Shown: positions 28,796 to 37,174 of the stretch, piece after piece
Numbering within the stretch: the stretch's first letter is position 1
Layout: each line of letters starts with the position of its first letter
NCBI RefSeq assembly: GCF_900107255.1
Contig: NZ_FNPH01000007.1
Coordinates: 62,001 to 126,000, forward strand
Direction: 5' to 3'
Length of the DNA stretch: 64,000 nt
Source of the DNA: Micromonospora pattaloongensis
GTDB taxonomy: Bacteria > Actinomycetota > Actinomycetes > Mycobacteriales > Micromonosporaceae
The notes under the pieces: generated by a model
Databases searched by the model: none
What the model was told of the DNA's origin: nothing
The model's input: the letters and a program-made list of their open reading frames with translations, nothing else
Translations under genes and position numbers: made by a program

Positions 28796-29301
28796 GCGGC
28801 CGGATACGCGGGGATGTACCGGTCCGGGATCGGCAGCCCGGCCCGCCGGTCGTCCTGCCAGGCGTGCAGCTCAGTCACCCCGGCAGGAAATCCGGCGGTA
28901 TTCCAGGTGACCGTGCGAGCAGGCCGTGTCCTCCACAGCCCGGGCCGGCTCAGCCGCTGGGCCGTCGCCGTGAGGACCGTGCGGGCCGCCACCGCGATTA
29001 CCATCGCTGGGCTGGGACCGCCGTTGTCGGGATCGGCCACCATGCGGCCGGGATCGAGCACCAACAGCGTGTGCGGCCGCCGGTGGTAGGACAGTCCCCA
29101 CAACAGTCGGCCCAACAGCCGCGCGCCGGCCAGGTCCGACCGCACCAGCGTCCAGCGGTCTTGAGCGGTGACGGCGTACCGTGCCGGATTCGCCGGCCGC
29201 AGCGCGATCACCTGATAGCGACGGCCGCCGTGGTGCCACTCCCGCCGGTGCAGGCGCAGCCGGCGGGTCATGGCCGCCGCCGACGGAGGCTCGGCGTTCA
29301 C
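28666..29301 (-). CDS. Hypothetical protein with a C-terminus formed from antisense ccmC remnant
   Basis: The frame starts at GTG 29301, overlapping the stop of the gene before it (GTGA), and encodes 211 residues. The first about 165 residues are soluble-looking with several Trp/Arg-rich stretches (RRLRLHRREWHHGGRRYQV) and no recognised domain. The last about 45 residues are read antisense through the ccmC fragment and are Ala/Pro/Arg-rich, so the natural C-terminus was probably lost at the junction near 28795. It may be non-functional. Confidence 0.45.
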   Translation of the reverse strand: MNAEPPSAAAMTRRLRLHRREWHHGGRRYQVIALRPANPARYAVTAQDRWTLVRSDLAGARLLGRLLWGLSYHRRPHTLLVLDPGRMVADPDNGGPSPAMVIAVAARTVLTATAQRLSRPGLWRTRPARTVTWNTAGFPAGVTELHAWQDDRRAGLPIPDRYIPAYPAATLRVALQFVGGASQAPATVAAAARPPRSRPSCGVRRPLWPFP

Positions 29302-29591
29302 CCGGCCCGCCGTGACGTGACGACCATGCCCAGCGGGAGGTCTGGCCACTTCCGCCAGGATGCGCGTCGCCGCCCGCGGATCCGTACCTCGACGGCTTCG
29401 TCGACGTCCGGGGCGGGAACGCCGATACACGCGGTGAGGGCCTGGCGGTGGTGGCGCCGGTTGGCCCGGTGTGGGAACCGTTTGTTGCGCCGGATGCTCG
29501 TGCGCGAGCTCTTGTCGTTCTCGCCGTAGACGTTGCGGCAGTCGCGGGCGTAGCTCAACGCCTTCTTCTCCTGCGGCGACCGACGTCTCAC
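29298..29591 (-). CDS. Small basic hypothetical protein
   Basis: A 97-residue protein starting at GTG 29591. It is very basic, with an N-terminal RRRSPQEKKALSYARD region followed by NKRFPHRANRRHHRQAL. The C-terminal end is RKWPDLPLGMVV. The coherent, non-shadow composition and the GTGA overlap with the next gene support it as real. No domain was recognised. The high charge would suit nucleic-acid or ribosome contact, but that is only inference. Confidence 0.5.
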   Translation of the reverse strand: MRRRSPQEKKALSYARDCRNVYGENDKSSRTSIRRNKRFPHRANRRHHRQALTACIGVPAPDVDEAVEVRIRGRRRASWRKWPDLPLGMVVTSRRAG

Positions 29592-29757
29592 CGGTGACTC
29601 TCGCCTTTACTTGCTGCGAATGATCGTGCCGACGCTACCTATGGCGACTGCGGCGCGTCACGGGAATTTCGGCCGGTCACCAGGCCACGGCCAGGCGCTT
29701 CCCCACCCTCACGCCTCCACGGGGCGGCCGGCGGCGATAAACCACCGGCCCCGGCCG

Positions 29758-30291
29758 TCAGCGAGCCGGCGCCTTTTTCGAACGGCGTCGGCTGGCGCCG
29801 TACAGGTGGACCCGGTCGTCGATGTCGCGGTCGGGTCGGGCTCGTAGGAACAGGTCCGTGGTCGCCGGGGCGTTGGCCACGTGGATGGTCCACTGCTCGT
29901 AGTACCACTGCGGCGCGCAGTGGCAGCCGGTGGCACGCAGGTTGGCCCGGTACCGCCCGACCTGACCGGCAGCCAGCGTGAACAGCCGTCCCCGGCTCTG
30001 CCACCACCGCGGGTAGGCGGCCCATCCGGGCAGCCGGTCGACGGTGACCGTTTTGTCGCCGGCGGTCGTTAGCCACAATCCGGCCTCCCGGGCACGATCG
30101 TCACCGACGACCACGCGACTGGACGGCTGGTAGTCGGCGGTTTCGTCGAGGAGGACGTCGTGCACGACCGGCGACCCGTCGAGGGGGGACGGCAGCAGGT
30201 ACACGTCGGCAAGCCCGCTGCGCGCGGTCGCGGCGGCGGCCCCACGACCGGCGGAACTCCATCGCACCCGCACCCGCTGGATCACGATCAT
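29758..30291 (-). CDS. Hypothetical protein
   Basis: A 177-residue soluble protein starting at ATG 30291. It has a balanced composition with Trp/Tyr-rich segments (LPGWAAYPRWWQSRGRLF and APQWYYEQWTIHVANAP), a pair of cysteines (GCHCAP), and a basic tail. It shares the local orientation of the two genes downstream, which are separated by 166 bp, and may belong with them. The family is not recognised. Confidence 0.5.
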   Translation of the reverse strand: MIVIQRVRVRWSSAGRGAAAATARSGLADVYLLPSPLDGSPVVHDVLLDETADYQPSSRVVVGDDRAREAGLWLTTAGDKTVTVDRLPGWAAYPRWWQSRGRLFTLAAGQVGRYRANLRATGCHCAPQWYYEQWTIHVANAPATTDLFLRARPDRDIDDRVHLYGASRRRSKKAPAR

Positions 30292-30729
30292 GCTCGCATG
30301 ATGCCCTGACAGGTTCGTGGCCGCGACGGCGTTTCAGCCGACAACCGTGGTACGCGCGCACCTCCACGTGGCAACAACCGGCGCTGGTCGCGACCGACGT
30401 CGAGACCTTCGGCCTGTCGAACCCGCTGGCCAACCGCATCGGCGCCTGGCCCTCCGTGCTAACCGTCTCAGCGCCCACCGCTGCGGTCTCAAACGTCGCA
30501 GTCGACCGCAGCGCCCACACGGAGCGCCACCTGGGGCCCCTCGCGATGGGCGTCACACCTCAGTGGCGGCCGACGACCGCGAACGTCCTGCTGATGGCCG
30601 GTGGCTACCTCGGGCTATGGTCCGGTGACCGTACGCCAGAGGGCGGGCAGCAGCGAGCAACAGTCCTGAGTCGACCCCGAACGTGAAACCCTGCTCTACG
30701 GAACCTGCGACCCCATCGACGTCCGAGTC
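30292..30729. other. Intergenic stretch without a supported gene
   Basis: These 438 bp contain an open plus-strand frame (about 30365-30686, with a piece ATDVETFGLSNPLANRIGAW) that reads somewhat like protein. It lacks a convincing start and matches no family, so it may be a decayed gene. Otherwise nothing is seen. Confidence 0.3.
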
Positions 30730-31902
30730 TCACATGAAGTTGCGGGTGTGCAGCGCGGACAGTTCGGCGGCTTCGTCGTCGGGGAAGCCGAGCCGGGACA
30801 GATGTCGTCTGCGCCCGGCATCCATGTCCGCTTGCAACTGCTGCACCTCGCGGTGACCGCGGCTGAGTGCCTCGGGGGCCCAATCGCCGGCTGCGAGCAG
30901 CAGCAGGGCGTCGAACACGTCTTGATTGAGGCCGGCGGTGTCGACGAGCACGTCGTGGCGGCGTTCGATGGCTCTCCGCAGCCGGCCGAGCATCGTCGGG
31001 TCTGTTGCCGACTGGTGTTCGAGGTGCGCCACCCCGAACGCCACGTGCCGGGCCTCATCGGCGCGGGCGAGCCGGGTCACCGCCCGGGTGACGGGGTCTG
31101 GCGCGTGTCGGTCAAGGAAGGTGAGCAGGTACACGAACGTGCCTTCGCCGAGCACCGACAGCAGGAATGAAGCCAGGGTGAAGTCCGGTTCGGCCAGCAG
31201 CGACGCCAAGGACGCCCGGCCGCCGGCAGAGGAGCTGCCCATCCGGCCACCCGTGTGCAGCGCCCGGCGGGTGAAGACGTCGACATGCCGGGCCTCGTCG
31301 GCGGCCTGCACCGCGAGCAGCCCGACCACCTCCCGGAAGTGCGGGTGGATGCGGGTTAACAGCCGGGCGGGGATGACCAGGGCGGCCTGCTCGTTCTCGA
31401 CCAGGTAGGTCATGATCTGCACGACCGCGGCTTCAATGTCAGTCGGCAGCGTGAACGGCGAGTCCCACGGGACGGCGGTCGCTGGGTCCCACTGCCCAGC
31501 TGCGGCGTGGGCGTACAGGCGGGGTGCCAGGTCGGCCCAGACGACGTCCCGATCGTCGAGGTCGTAAGCCGGTTCGGGCCCGCCTGCTTCGAGTAGCGCG
31601 CCGCGGGCGGCCAGCCCCCAGTGCCCGGGCGGCCAGCGGGCCACCGTGTCGGGTTCGCCGGCCCGTTCCGCACGCACCCAGCGGTCGGCGTCCTGACGGC
31701 CCTTGACGATCTGGACCCGTCCGTCGTCGCCGACAGTCGCGCAGTGGCCGGAAGCCCGGCACCAGGCCCGCAGGTGCAGGGTCAGGAAGGGATTGCGGCC
31801 CGTGACCGTGATCGTGCTCTCCGGCGGCAGGCCGGCCAGGGTCTTCTGTACCAGCAGGCGCCCGCCGGTGTCGAAGGCCAGACCGGCCAGGTCCAGGTTC
31901 AC
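30730..31902 (-). CDS. Diiron ferritin-like protein with TusA-like N-terminal domain
   Basis: The 390-residue protein has two parts. Residues 1-70 follow the TusA/SirA pattern (LDLAGL, a K-T-L helix, then WCRASGH), but the CPxP active-site motif is replaced by FDTG, so the sulfur-carrying Cys is gone. The rest is helical, with glutamates in VENEQAAL and EGTFVYLL and two DEARH motifs (near residues 200 and 280). This is the E/ExxH pattern of diiron four-helix oxidases. The GTG start overlaps the PhnD-like gene. It is probably an O2-using redox enzyme with unknown substrate. Confidence 0.7.
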   Translation of the reverse strand: MNLDLAGLAFDTGGRLLVQKTLAGLPPESTITVTGRNPFLTLHLRAWCRASGHCATVGDDGRVQIVKGRQDADRWVRAERAGEPDTVARWPPGHWGLAARGALLEAGGPEPAYDLDDRDVVWADLAPRLYAHAAAGQWDPATAVPWDSPFTLPTDIEAAVVQIMTYLVENEQAALVIPARLLTRIHPHFREVVGLLAVQAADEARHVDVFTRRALHTGGRMGSSSAGGRASLASLLAEPDFTLASFLLSVLGEGTFVYLLTFLDRHAPDPVTRAVTRLARADEARHVAFGVAHLEHQSATDPTMLGRLRRAIERRHDVLVDTAGLNQDVFDALLLLAAGDWAPEALSRGHREVQQLQADMDAGRRRHLSRLGFPDDEAAELSALHTRNFM

Positions 31903-32753
31903 GGCCGGTACTCGGCAGCGGTTACCGTGCCCGTCCCGTCGTAGAAGCCGGAGGCGGTGACAGCCGACTCCAGAAGGTCGTATCCGTCGGTACGGCCGTC
32001 CTCCCAGGAGGTCAGCCCCTCCAGGTCAAGCAGCGGGCGCACGGCCGGGTCGGCGTACGACATCGACCGCAGCAGCTCCTCGAAGCCCGCCACCAGGGAG
32101 GCGTCGGCTGCGCCGGTGACCGTCATGTTGCAGTGGTCGTAGAGGTCAGTGGTGGTGAGCAGCCGGGTGCTCCCGGAGGGCAGCACGCCCTCCTTGGTAA
32201 AGAGCAGGTGGTTGCCGTCGAGCACGCAGGCGGCGTCGACCTCGCCGGCGATCAGGGCCCGGGCGGCGTCGCGTTCCCCGCCCAGGTGGTCGCCGTGCAG
32301 GCCGACCCCGACGTCGAAGCGGCGGACCGTGAAGTCGGTGCCGGGCTGCAGGCGGTGGCGGCGCAGGTGCTCCAGCGGCAGCAGCGTCGCCTGCGGCGAG
32401 TCGACTGCTCCGGTCGCGACCGTTCGTCCCCGCAGGTCGTCGACCGAGGCGATGTCGCTGTCGGCGCGAACCACGACTGCGCTGGCCAGGTCGCGGTCCG
32501 TGTCCCGCATGACCAGCGCCCGGATCGGCAGGCCCCGGGCCTCGGCGAGCCGGCGGGCCCGGATCCAGGCGAGTGGGGAGTTCCAGGCCGCGTCGATGCG
32601 CCCGGCGATCAGGTCCTCGACCTGTCGCTCGTAGTGGGAGTAGAGGACGTAGTCGAACGGCAGCCCGGCGGCGGTGAGCCAGACTCGGAAGCCGTCCCAG
32701 ATGGTCACGACCTTCGGGTCGTAGGTGACCGCGCCCATCGTGAAGGCGGTCAT
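31899..32753 (-). CDS. PhnD/SsuA-like substrate-binding protein without signal peptide
   Basis: A 284-residue protein of the type 2 periplasmic-binding fold. Phosphonate/PhnD-family features include WDGFRVWLTAAGLPFDYVLY, AWNSPLAWIRARR, a DLRGRTVATGAVDSPQATLL strand-loop, and GEVDAACVLDG. There is no signal peptide or lipobox and no ABC permease or ATPase nearby, so it is probably cytoplasmic. It might bind, or act as an enzyme on, a small anionic substrate, as binding-protein-fold enzymes do. It overlaps its neighbours by 4 bp on both sides. Confidence 0.75.
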   Translation of the reverse strand: MTAFTMGAVTYDPKVVTIWDGFRVWLTAAGLPFDYVLYSHYERQVEDLIAGRIDAAWNSPLAWIRARRLAEARGLPIRALVMRDTDRDLASAVVVRADSDIASVDDLRGRTVATGAVDSPQATLLPLEHLRRHRLQPGTDFTVRRFDVGVGLHGDHLGGERDAARALIAGEVDAACVLDGNHLLFTKEGVLPSGSTRLLTTTDLYDHCNMTVTGAADASLVAGFEELLRSMSYADPAVRPLLDLEGLTSWEDGRTDGYDLLESAVTASGFYDGTGTVTAAEYRP

Positions 32754-33886
32754 GCCGGCACCGCCGGAGCGTCGAACAGCGGCAGACCGAGGACCGCCCG
32801 GCCGGTGAAGTCGTGTAGCGCCTCGGTGGTCGGCGCCATCACCCGAGCGGCGAGCGCGTCCCGGAAGTGCCGTTCAATGCCCAGTTCCTTGCGGAACGCC
32901 GAACCGCCGGCCAGGCGCATCACCTCGTCGGCGACCGACACGGCCGTCTCCCCGGCGACCGCCTTGACCTGCAGCACCCGCAGTTGCGCTGCGGGCTCCC
33001 CGGCGGCCAGCGTGGCCAGCGTGGCGGACAGGAATGCCCGGGTGGTGTCCACGCTCGTCCTGACTCTGGCGAATGCCGCCCGGGGGATCGGCTGCTCGGC
33101 CAGGGACTGTCCCAGGTGGTCGAGGCGGGCGCGGGTGAGGTGCTCGGCTGCCAGAGTGGCCAGACGTTCCGACACACCCAGCGAGAACGCGGCGCTGAGC
33201 ACGGTGAACACCGGCAGCACCACTCCCAGGGCGACGTCGAGGCCCGCGCCGTCCGTGCCGAGCAGCGCGTCGACGGGCACCACCGCATCGGTCGCGGTGA
33301 TCGGGCGGGAAGCATTGCCTCGCAGGCCGACACCATCGAACGGCCCGGCTACCTCCAGCCCCGCCGTCGCCGACGGGACCAGCCACAGGCTCATCCCGTC
33401 CCCGGCCAGTGGCAGGCTCGACCAGACGTAGCTGTCGGCTTCGCCGGCGGACGTCACCCAGCTTTTGCGGGCGTTGAGGAGCACCTTGTCGCCGCTGCTG
33501 GTTGCGGAGGACTGCGGCGCCCAGAAGTGGCTGCGTGAGCCCTGTTCCGAGAACGCGAGCGTGGTCACGTGCCGGCCGGCGGCGATCGCGCGGCGGACAT
33601 CCTCCGGCCCGCTCTGCTCGATGGCGGCAGTCGCCGCATAGTGCATCAATGTCACCATCGCCGTCGATCCGCACACCCCGGCTAGCGCCTCAACCACCTC
33701 AGCGGCCGCATCCAGCCCCAGACCTGCGCCGCCCACCTCGCGAGCACTCGTCAGCCCCAGCAAACCGGCGTCGCCGAGAGCGGCAATCGCGGAGCGAGGG
33801 TACTGCCCCGATCGATCGATGTCCGCCGCGTGCGGGCGGACCTCTCCGTCCAACACCGCCTGCAACGCGGCCCGATGCTCCAGCAT
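32750..33886 (-). CDS. Acyl-CoA dehydrogenase-like flavoprotein
   Basis: A 378-residue protein with the acyl-CoA dehydrogenase plan: N-terminal helical domain (LGDAGLLGLTSAREVGGAG), a central beta domain with TLAFSEQGSRSHFW and KSWVTSAGEADSYVW, and a C-terminal helical bundle with DEVMRLAGGSAF. Some relatives are flavin monooxygenases of sulfur or nitrogen compounds, not true dehydrogenases. The start ATG 33886 follows a GGGGGAAGC ribosome site. It is first in the three-gene operon, and the substrate is not known. Confidence 0.8.
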   Translation of the reverse strand: MLEHRAALQAVLDGEVRPHAADIDRSGQYPRSAIAALGDAGLLGLTSAREVGGAGLGLDAAAEVVEALAGVCGSTAMVTLMHYAATAAIEQSGPEDVRRAIAAGRHVTTLAFSEQGSRSHFWAPQSSATSSGDKVLLNARKSWVTSAGEADSYVWSSLPLAGDGMSLWLVPSATAGLEVAGPFDGVGLRGNASRPITATDAVVPVDALLGTDGAGLDVALGVVLPVFTVLSAAFSLGVSERLATLAAEHLTRARLDHLGQSLAEQPIPRAAFARVRTSVDTTRAFLSATLATLAAGEPAAQLRVLQVKAVAGETAVSVADEVMRLAGGSAFRKELGIERHFRDALAARVMAPTTEALHDFTGRAVLGLPLFDAPAVPA

Positions 33887-34398
33887 GCTTCCCCCGTGCG
33901 GTCCCGATACCGATTGATTGCGATGGACGATGACGCGGCCGGACCGAACGAGTCCACACCGGGAAATGAGGGCTCGCGTCGTATGTCCCCTGAGGACTGA
34001 CGGCTTGGTCCTAGCGTGTGGTGGCGTCGGAAGTTGATGGTTTTCATGCAGACATCGCAGGCAAAGCCGAGGCTTCTTCACTGCTGTCGCTGGGCCATGC
34101 CCGGCGCCCCGCGGTGAGCGTACCGGACGTAACACAGCCGCATCAGCTTGATCGCACACTAGGATCGCCAGCCCAACGATGCTCGGGCTATGATCTATCG
34201 ACGCATGGAAGCGTTAGAGTTCCTGGTGCTCTCCCCCGCCTTCAAAGCGCGTGGGCCTGGCCCAGCCTGAACGTCTGAAATGGCTCGTCCTCGGAGGCGA
34301 GGCCGTATGACCGGCGGACCTCCAGCTTAAAGGCAGCGTGTTGAAAGTCTTCGAAGAGACGCTGAAAGGCGTCCGGGTCAGTGATGATTGCCCCCATC
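33887..34398. other. Intergenic stretch upstream of the flavoprotein operon
   Basis: These 512 bp have no supported gene. The part next to 33886 must contain the promoter of the three-gene operon. The rest is of lower GC and looks like decayed sequence beside the remnants that follow. Confidence 0.35.
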
Positions 34399-34623
34399 TC
34401 AGCTCTTCTTCTCGAACCAGGACATCAGCTCACGCGGTACCACAACGAACGTCTCGTTCGGCAGCACGTCGCGCAACTGCGCGAGCACCTCGGGGCCGGT
34501 CAGCTGGTACCCCTGCACCACGATGTCACCCCCGTCGGTCTCGTAGAGAGTGGGGCAGGACCCGGAGTTGCTCGACGTCGTCAAAAAACGAAGCTTTATC
34601 GTTCCCCCTCCAGAGGCCGGCAA
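34399..34623 (-). CDS. Small conserved actinobacterial hypothetical protein
   Basis: The core (KLRFLTTSSNSGSCPTLYE, then VVQGYQLTGPEVLAQLRDVL and a Val/Pro-rich end) has the layout of a small protein found widely in actinobacteria as 70-75 residues beginning MKLRFLG. Here the codon where that Met is expected is ATA, after a good GGAGGGGGAACG site. The listed start is a TTG at 34623. It may use a rare start or be silenced. The function is unknown. Confidence 0.45.
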   Translation of the reverse strand: MPASGGGTIKLRFLTTSSNSGSCPTLYETDGGDIVVQGYQLTGPEVLAQLRDVLPNETFVVVPRELMSWFEKKS

Positions 34624-34704
34624 CTACGCATAGTAGTTGGACACATATGCGGAATAAATAGACTTCCGTCTCTGGACGTCCCGTCGTCGAGCGGCTCCCC
34701 GCGT

Positions 34705-35129
34705 TCAGGCAAGCTCGGGTACGCCGCGCAGTAGCGCCAGCGCCGACCGGTCGGAGCTGAGCTGGGACAGCTCGGCGTTGATGAAGTCGGTGAAGAACTC
34801 AGCCGGCAGCCCGGGGAACCCCCGGGCTCCTCGCCCGAGTGCCACTGGTGAAGCCACGGCTCGATCTCGATCAGCCCGGCCAGCAGCGGCAGCAGCCGGT
34901 GCGCCGGCCACGACTCCTGGGTCTTCCGGTCGAGATAGACGGTGGCGAGCGCCTGCGCCTGCTTCAGATGGTCCCACCCGGCCCAGCCGATCAGTTCACT
35001 GCCGTCGCAGTCCCGACCAACCTGCGGGTAGGAGATGAACCGCTCCTTCGGCACATCAAGCTTCCCGCGCGCCCGCCAGTACGACGGTCGGACGAAGTCC
35101 GCCGAGGCGTACTTCGACGGCACCTCGAT
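34705..35129 (-). pseudogene. C-terminal remnant of a BREX-2 PglX-like adenine methyltransferase
   Basis: The minus strand reads SADFVRPSYWRARGKLDVPK, ERFISYPQVGRD, IGWAGWDHLKQAQALA, and IEIEPWLHQWHSGEEPG. I recognise this as the C-terminal region of PglX methyltransferases of type 2 BREX phage defence. After a frame change in a run of five G residues it continues FPGLPAEFFTDFINAEL to a stop at 34705. A stop (TAG) immediately precedes the fragment at 35130-35132, and the methyltransferase domain is missing. It is a dead remnant of a defence locus. Confidence 0.65.
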
Positions 35130-35227
35130 CTAGACAGCCGGCAGGGCCGGCTGTCGTACTCCGCTTGATGCGTTACAGGTTGGCTCCACTTGATGGGGGA
35201 CACTCCGCCGAGTAGTCCCCGGACCCA

Positions 35228-35267
35228 GACCTGGCGTTCGCGTCACCGACCTGGCCTTCGCGTCACC
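35228..35267. repeat. 20-bp direct tandem repeat (two copies)
   Basis: Two adjacent 20-bp units (GACCTGGCNTTCGCGTCACC) differ at one base, and a partial third copy of the end (GCGTCACC) follows at 35270-35277 at the SDR gene stop. The role is unknown. It may reflect slippage or a rearrangement scar. Confidence 0.6.
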
Positions 35268-35273
35268 GGCGCG

Positions 35274-36083
35274 TCACCCGAGCCGGGACGGATCGGTCGG
35301 GGTACGCAGCCACGCGTCGAAGTCGCGGGCCACGATGCGCTCGTCGGTGACACCGTCGGCGGCCGGGGAGCACAGCCAGCGGATCGGCGCGGCCATGACA
35401 GCGGGATCGAGCATCTGCTCGCGAACCGCTTGGGGCATCCCGTCAGGGATCATGCCGGTACGGGTGGCCCCGCCGGGCAGGAGCACGTTGACCCATACCG
35501 AGTGCTCGCGCAGATCGGCGGCCATGATGCGGGACAGCGCCTCGGACCCCGCTCGTGACGGGCCGTAGGGCACGAAACCTCTACGGATCATGGTCTCCTC
35601 GTTGAGCGAGATGTTCACGATGCGTCCGCCGCCGGCGTCGAAGAAGGTCGGTACGACCGCGCGGGCGACCAGGAAGTAGCCGGTGAGGTTCGTGTCGATC
35701 ACGTCCCGGAAACCGTCGGGTGTGACCTCCCAGAAGCCCCGAGGTTCGGTTAAGAACTCCGGGTTCACGGTCCGCATGCCGATCCCCGCGTTGTTGACCA
35801 GCACATCGAGTCCGCCCAGGCGGTCGACCGTCCGGCGGACACCGTCGGCCACCGAGCGCTCATCCCGGACGTCCATGGCGACGCCACCGACCCGCCCGCG
35901 ATCGGCGTCGATCTGCTCGGCGACCTGGGCCGTGCGGCCCTCATCGCGGCCGGTGATGACCACCCGCGCGCCGCTGTCGGCCAGCGCCTCGGCCATCGAG
36001 CGGCCAAGGCCGCTGGTCGCCCCCGTGACCAGGACCCGTACGCCGGAAAGGGACTCGTCGGTTCTCACGTCACGTACGGTCAT
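35274..36083 (-). CDS. Short-chain dehydrogenase/reductase with YxxxR in place of YxxxK
   Basis: A 269-residue Rossmann-fold SDR. It shows the nucleotide motif TGATSGLG near the N-terminus, RDEGR after the second strand (NADP preference possible), the NNAG motif, and a catalytic region NISLNEETMIRRGFVPYGPSR. The expected catalytic Lys four residues after Tyr is Arg (YGPSR). It is otherwise full length and starts at ATG 36083. The substrate is unknown, and activity may be altered. Confidence 0.75.
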   Translation of the reverse strand: MTVRDVRTDESLSGVRVLVTGATSGLGRSMAEALADSGARVVITGRDEGRTAQVAEQIDADRGRVGGVAMDVRDERSVADGVRRTVDRLGGLDVLVNNAGIGMRTVNPEFLTEPRGFWEVTPDGFRDVIDTNLTGYFLVARAVVPTFFDAGGGRIVNISLNEETMIRRGFVPYGPSRAGSEALSRIMAADLREHSVWVNVLLPGGATRTGMIPDGMPQAVREQMLDPAVMAAPIRWLCSPAADGVTDERIVARDFDAWLRTPTDPSRLG

Positions 36084-36206
36084 TAATCAATCATCCCTAA
36101 TTCGTCTGGACAGAAACGGTGGCGACGGCCGTCACCACACCTACCCGGACTACCCCGCGACCGGCTCTTTCATCAACTCCCGCCAAATGTGTGAGAAAAT
36201 GCTGCC

Positions 36207-36303
36207 ATGGTGTCCGGATCAATCGGCGAACGTATTGCGGCCTATCGGCGTCGACGAGGACTGAGCCAAGCGGCGCTCGCTGGTTTGATCGGACGGTCGG
36301 AGT
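36207..36303 (+). pseudogene. Truncated XRE-family helix-turn-helix regulator
   Basis: Starting at ATG 36207 the frame gives SIGERIAAYRRRRGLSQAAL and then AGLIGRSES, the first two helices of an XRE/HipB-type HTH. After about residue 32 the sequence turns into Arg/Pro-rich frame noise, with no recognition-helix continuation or effector part. It is a 5' fragment of a regulator. Confidence 0.55.
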
Positions 36304-36538
36304 CCCTACGTGTTGCACCACATCGGCGCGCTTTTTTATCGGGAACAGCGCGTTCGTCGCCCGCAGCACGGCGGGCCGCACCGCCGGCGCAGCCGCGCGA
36401 ACCTCTTCGAGCAGTCAGCGGCCACCGATCCCTGGCACCCTTCCACGGCCGGCGTCCTGCCCGGCGCGCCGCGCGCTAATCCGCCGCCGGGCGGGTTCGC
36501 GAGGCGTACTCGTACCTGCCGGGGTGTACCGTCACGCC

Positions 36539-37090
36539 GTGCAGGCAGCTACCGATCCTGACCTCCGATCGATGAGCATCCGGCAACTGCTCGGGCTCTA
36601 CTCTCGGATCCTCACTGAGCTGATCCAGCGTGGCGTTGTCAGGTCGCGCAACGCCCCTGCTGGTGACCTGGCCGAGTCCGTCGTTGCACAGGCCTATCGA
36701 GGCCAACTCGCGCCGCAGTCGGAGAAGAGCTGGGACGTTCGTGCGGCAGACGGTACCTTGCTGCAGGTCAAGTGCCGCGTCATCGAGCCCGGCAGCCGAC
36801 GTACCCACGTCTACTCGCCGTTTCGGAGTTGGAGCTTCGATGTCTGCGTGTTTGTCATCCTGAACAGTGTCACCTACAACATTGAGCAAGCCGTTGAGGT
36901 TCCAGCCGATCAGGTCAAGACAGCCGCCCGAGCAAGCTCGTGGGTCGCCGGTCACCGAATCACCGTGGGTCAGATCCGTGCAGGCCTCGAAGGCGCAGTC
37001 GACCTAACTGACCGGCTTCGAGAGGCCTATGTGGCACTGGACCGACTGGAGCAGACGCAGGTTGTTGACCTCTCCCAGCGCGCGTACTGA
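36539..37090 (+). CDS. Hypothetical protein (possible DUF6998-like domain)
   Basis: A 183-residue soluble protein if GTG 36539 is used (ATG 36572 gives 172). The N-terminal helix region is LLGLYSRILTELIQRG. The middle has an ESVVAQAYRG helix, WDVRAADGTLLQVKCRV and WSFDVCVFVILN. The D...QVK pattern resembles the core of restriction-endonuclease-like folds, but this was judged by eye only. Base composition is lower in GC than the respiratory genes, which fits recent acquisition. Confidence 0.55.
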   Translation: MQAATDPDLRSMSIRQLLGLYSRILTELIQRGVVRSRNAPAGDLAESVVAQAYRGQLAPQSEKSWDVRAADGTLLQVKCRVIEPGSRRTHVYSPFRSWSFDVCVFVILNSVTYNIEQAVEVPADQVKTAARASSWVAGHRITVGQIRAGLEGAVDLTDRLREAYVALDRLEQTQVVDLSQRAY

Positions 37091-37174
37091 TCTGCCGCTG
37101 TCGCGTCCCGGCGGAGGCCCGACGGCCTCTGTGGTTGGAATATGCCGGTCCCGCGGGCCGGCGACTCCGCTTTG

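Noticed and set aside
30456-30686. Small plus-strand frame of 76 codons
   Set aside because: The peptide reads plausibly but has no ribosome site and no family; it is kept only as a note under the intergenic stretch.
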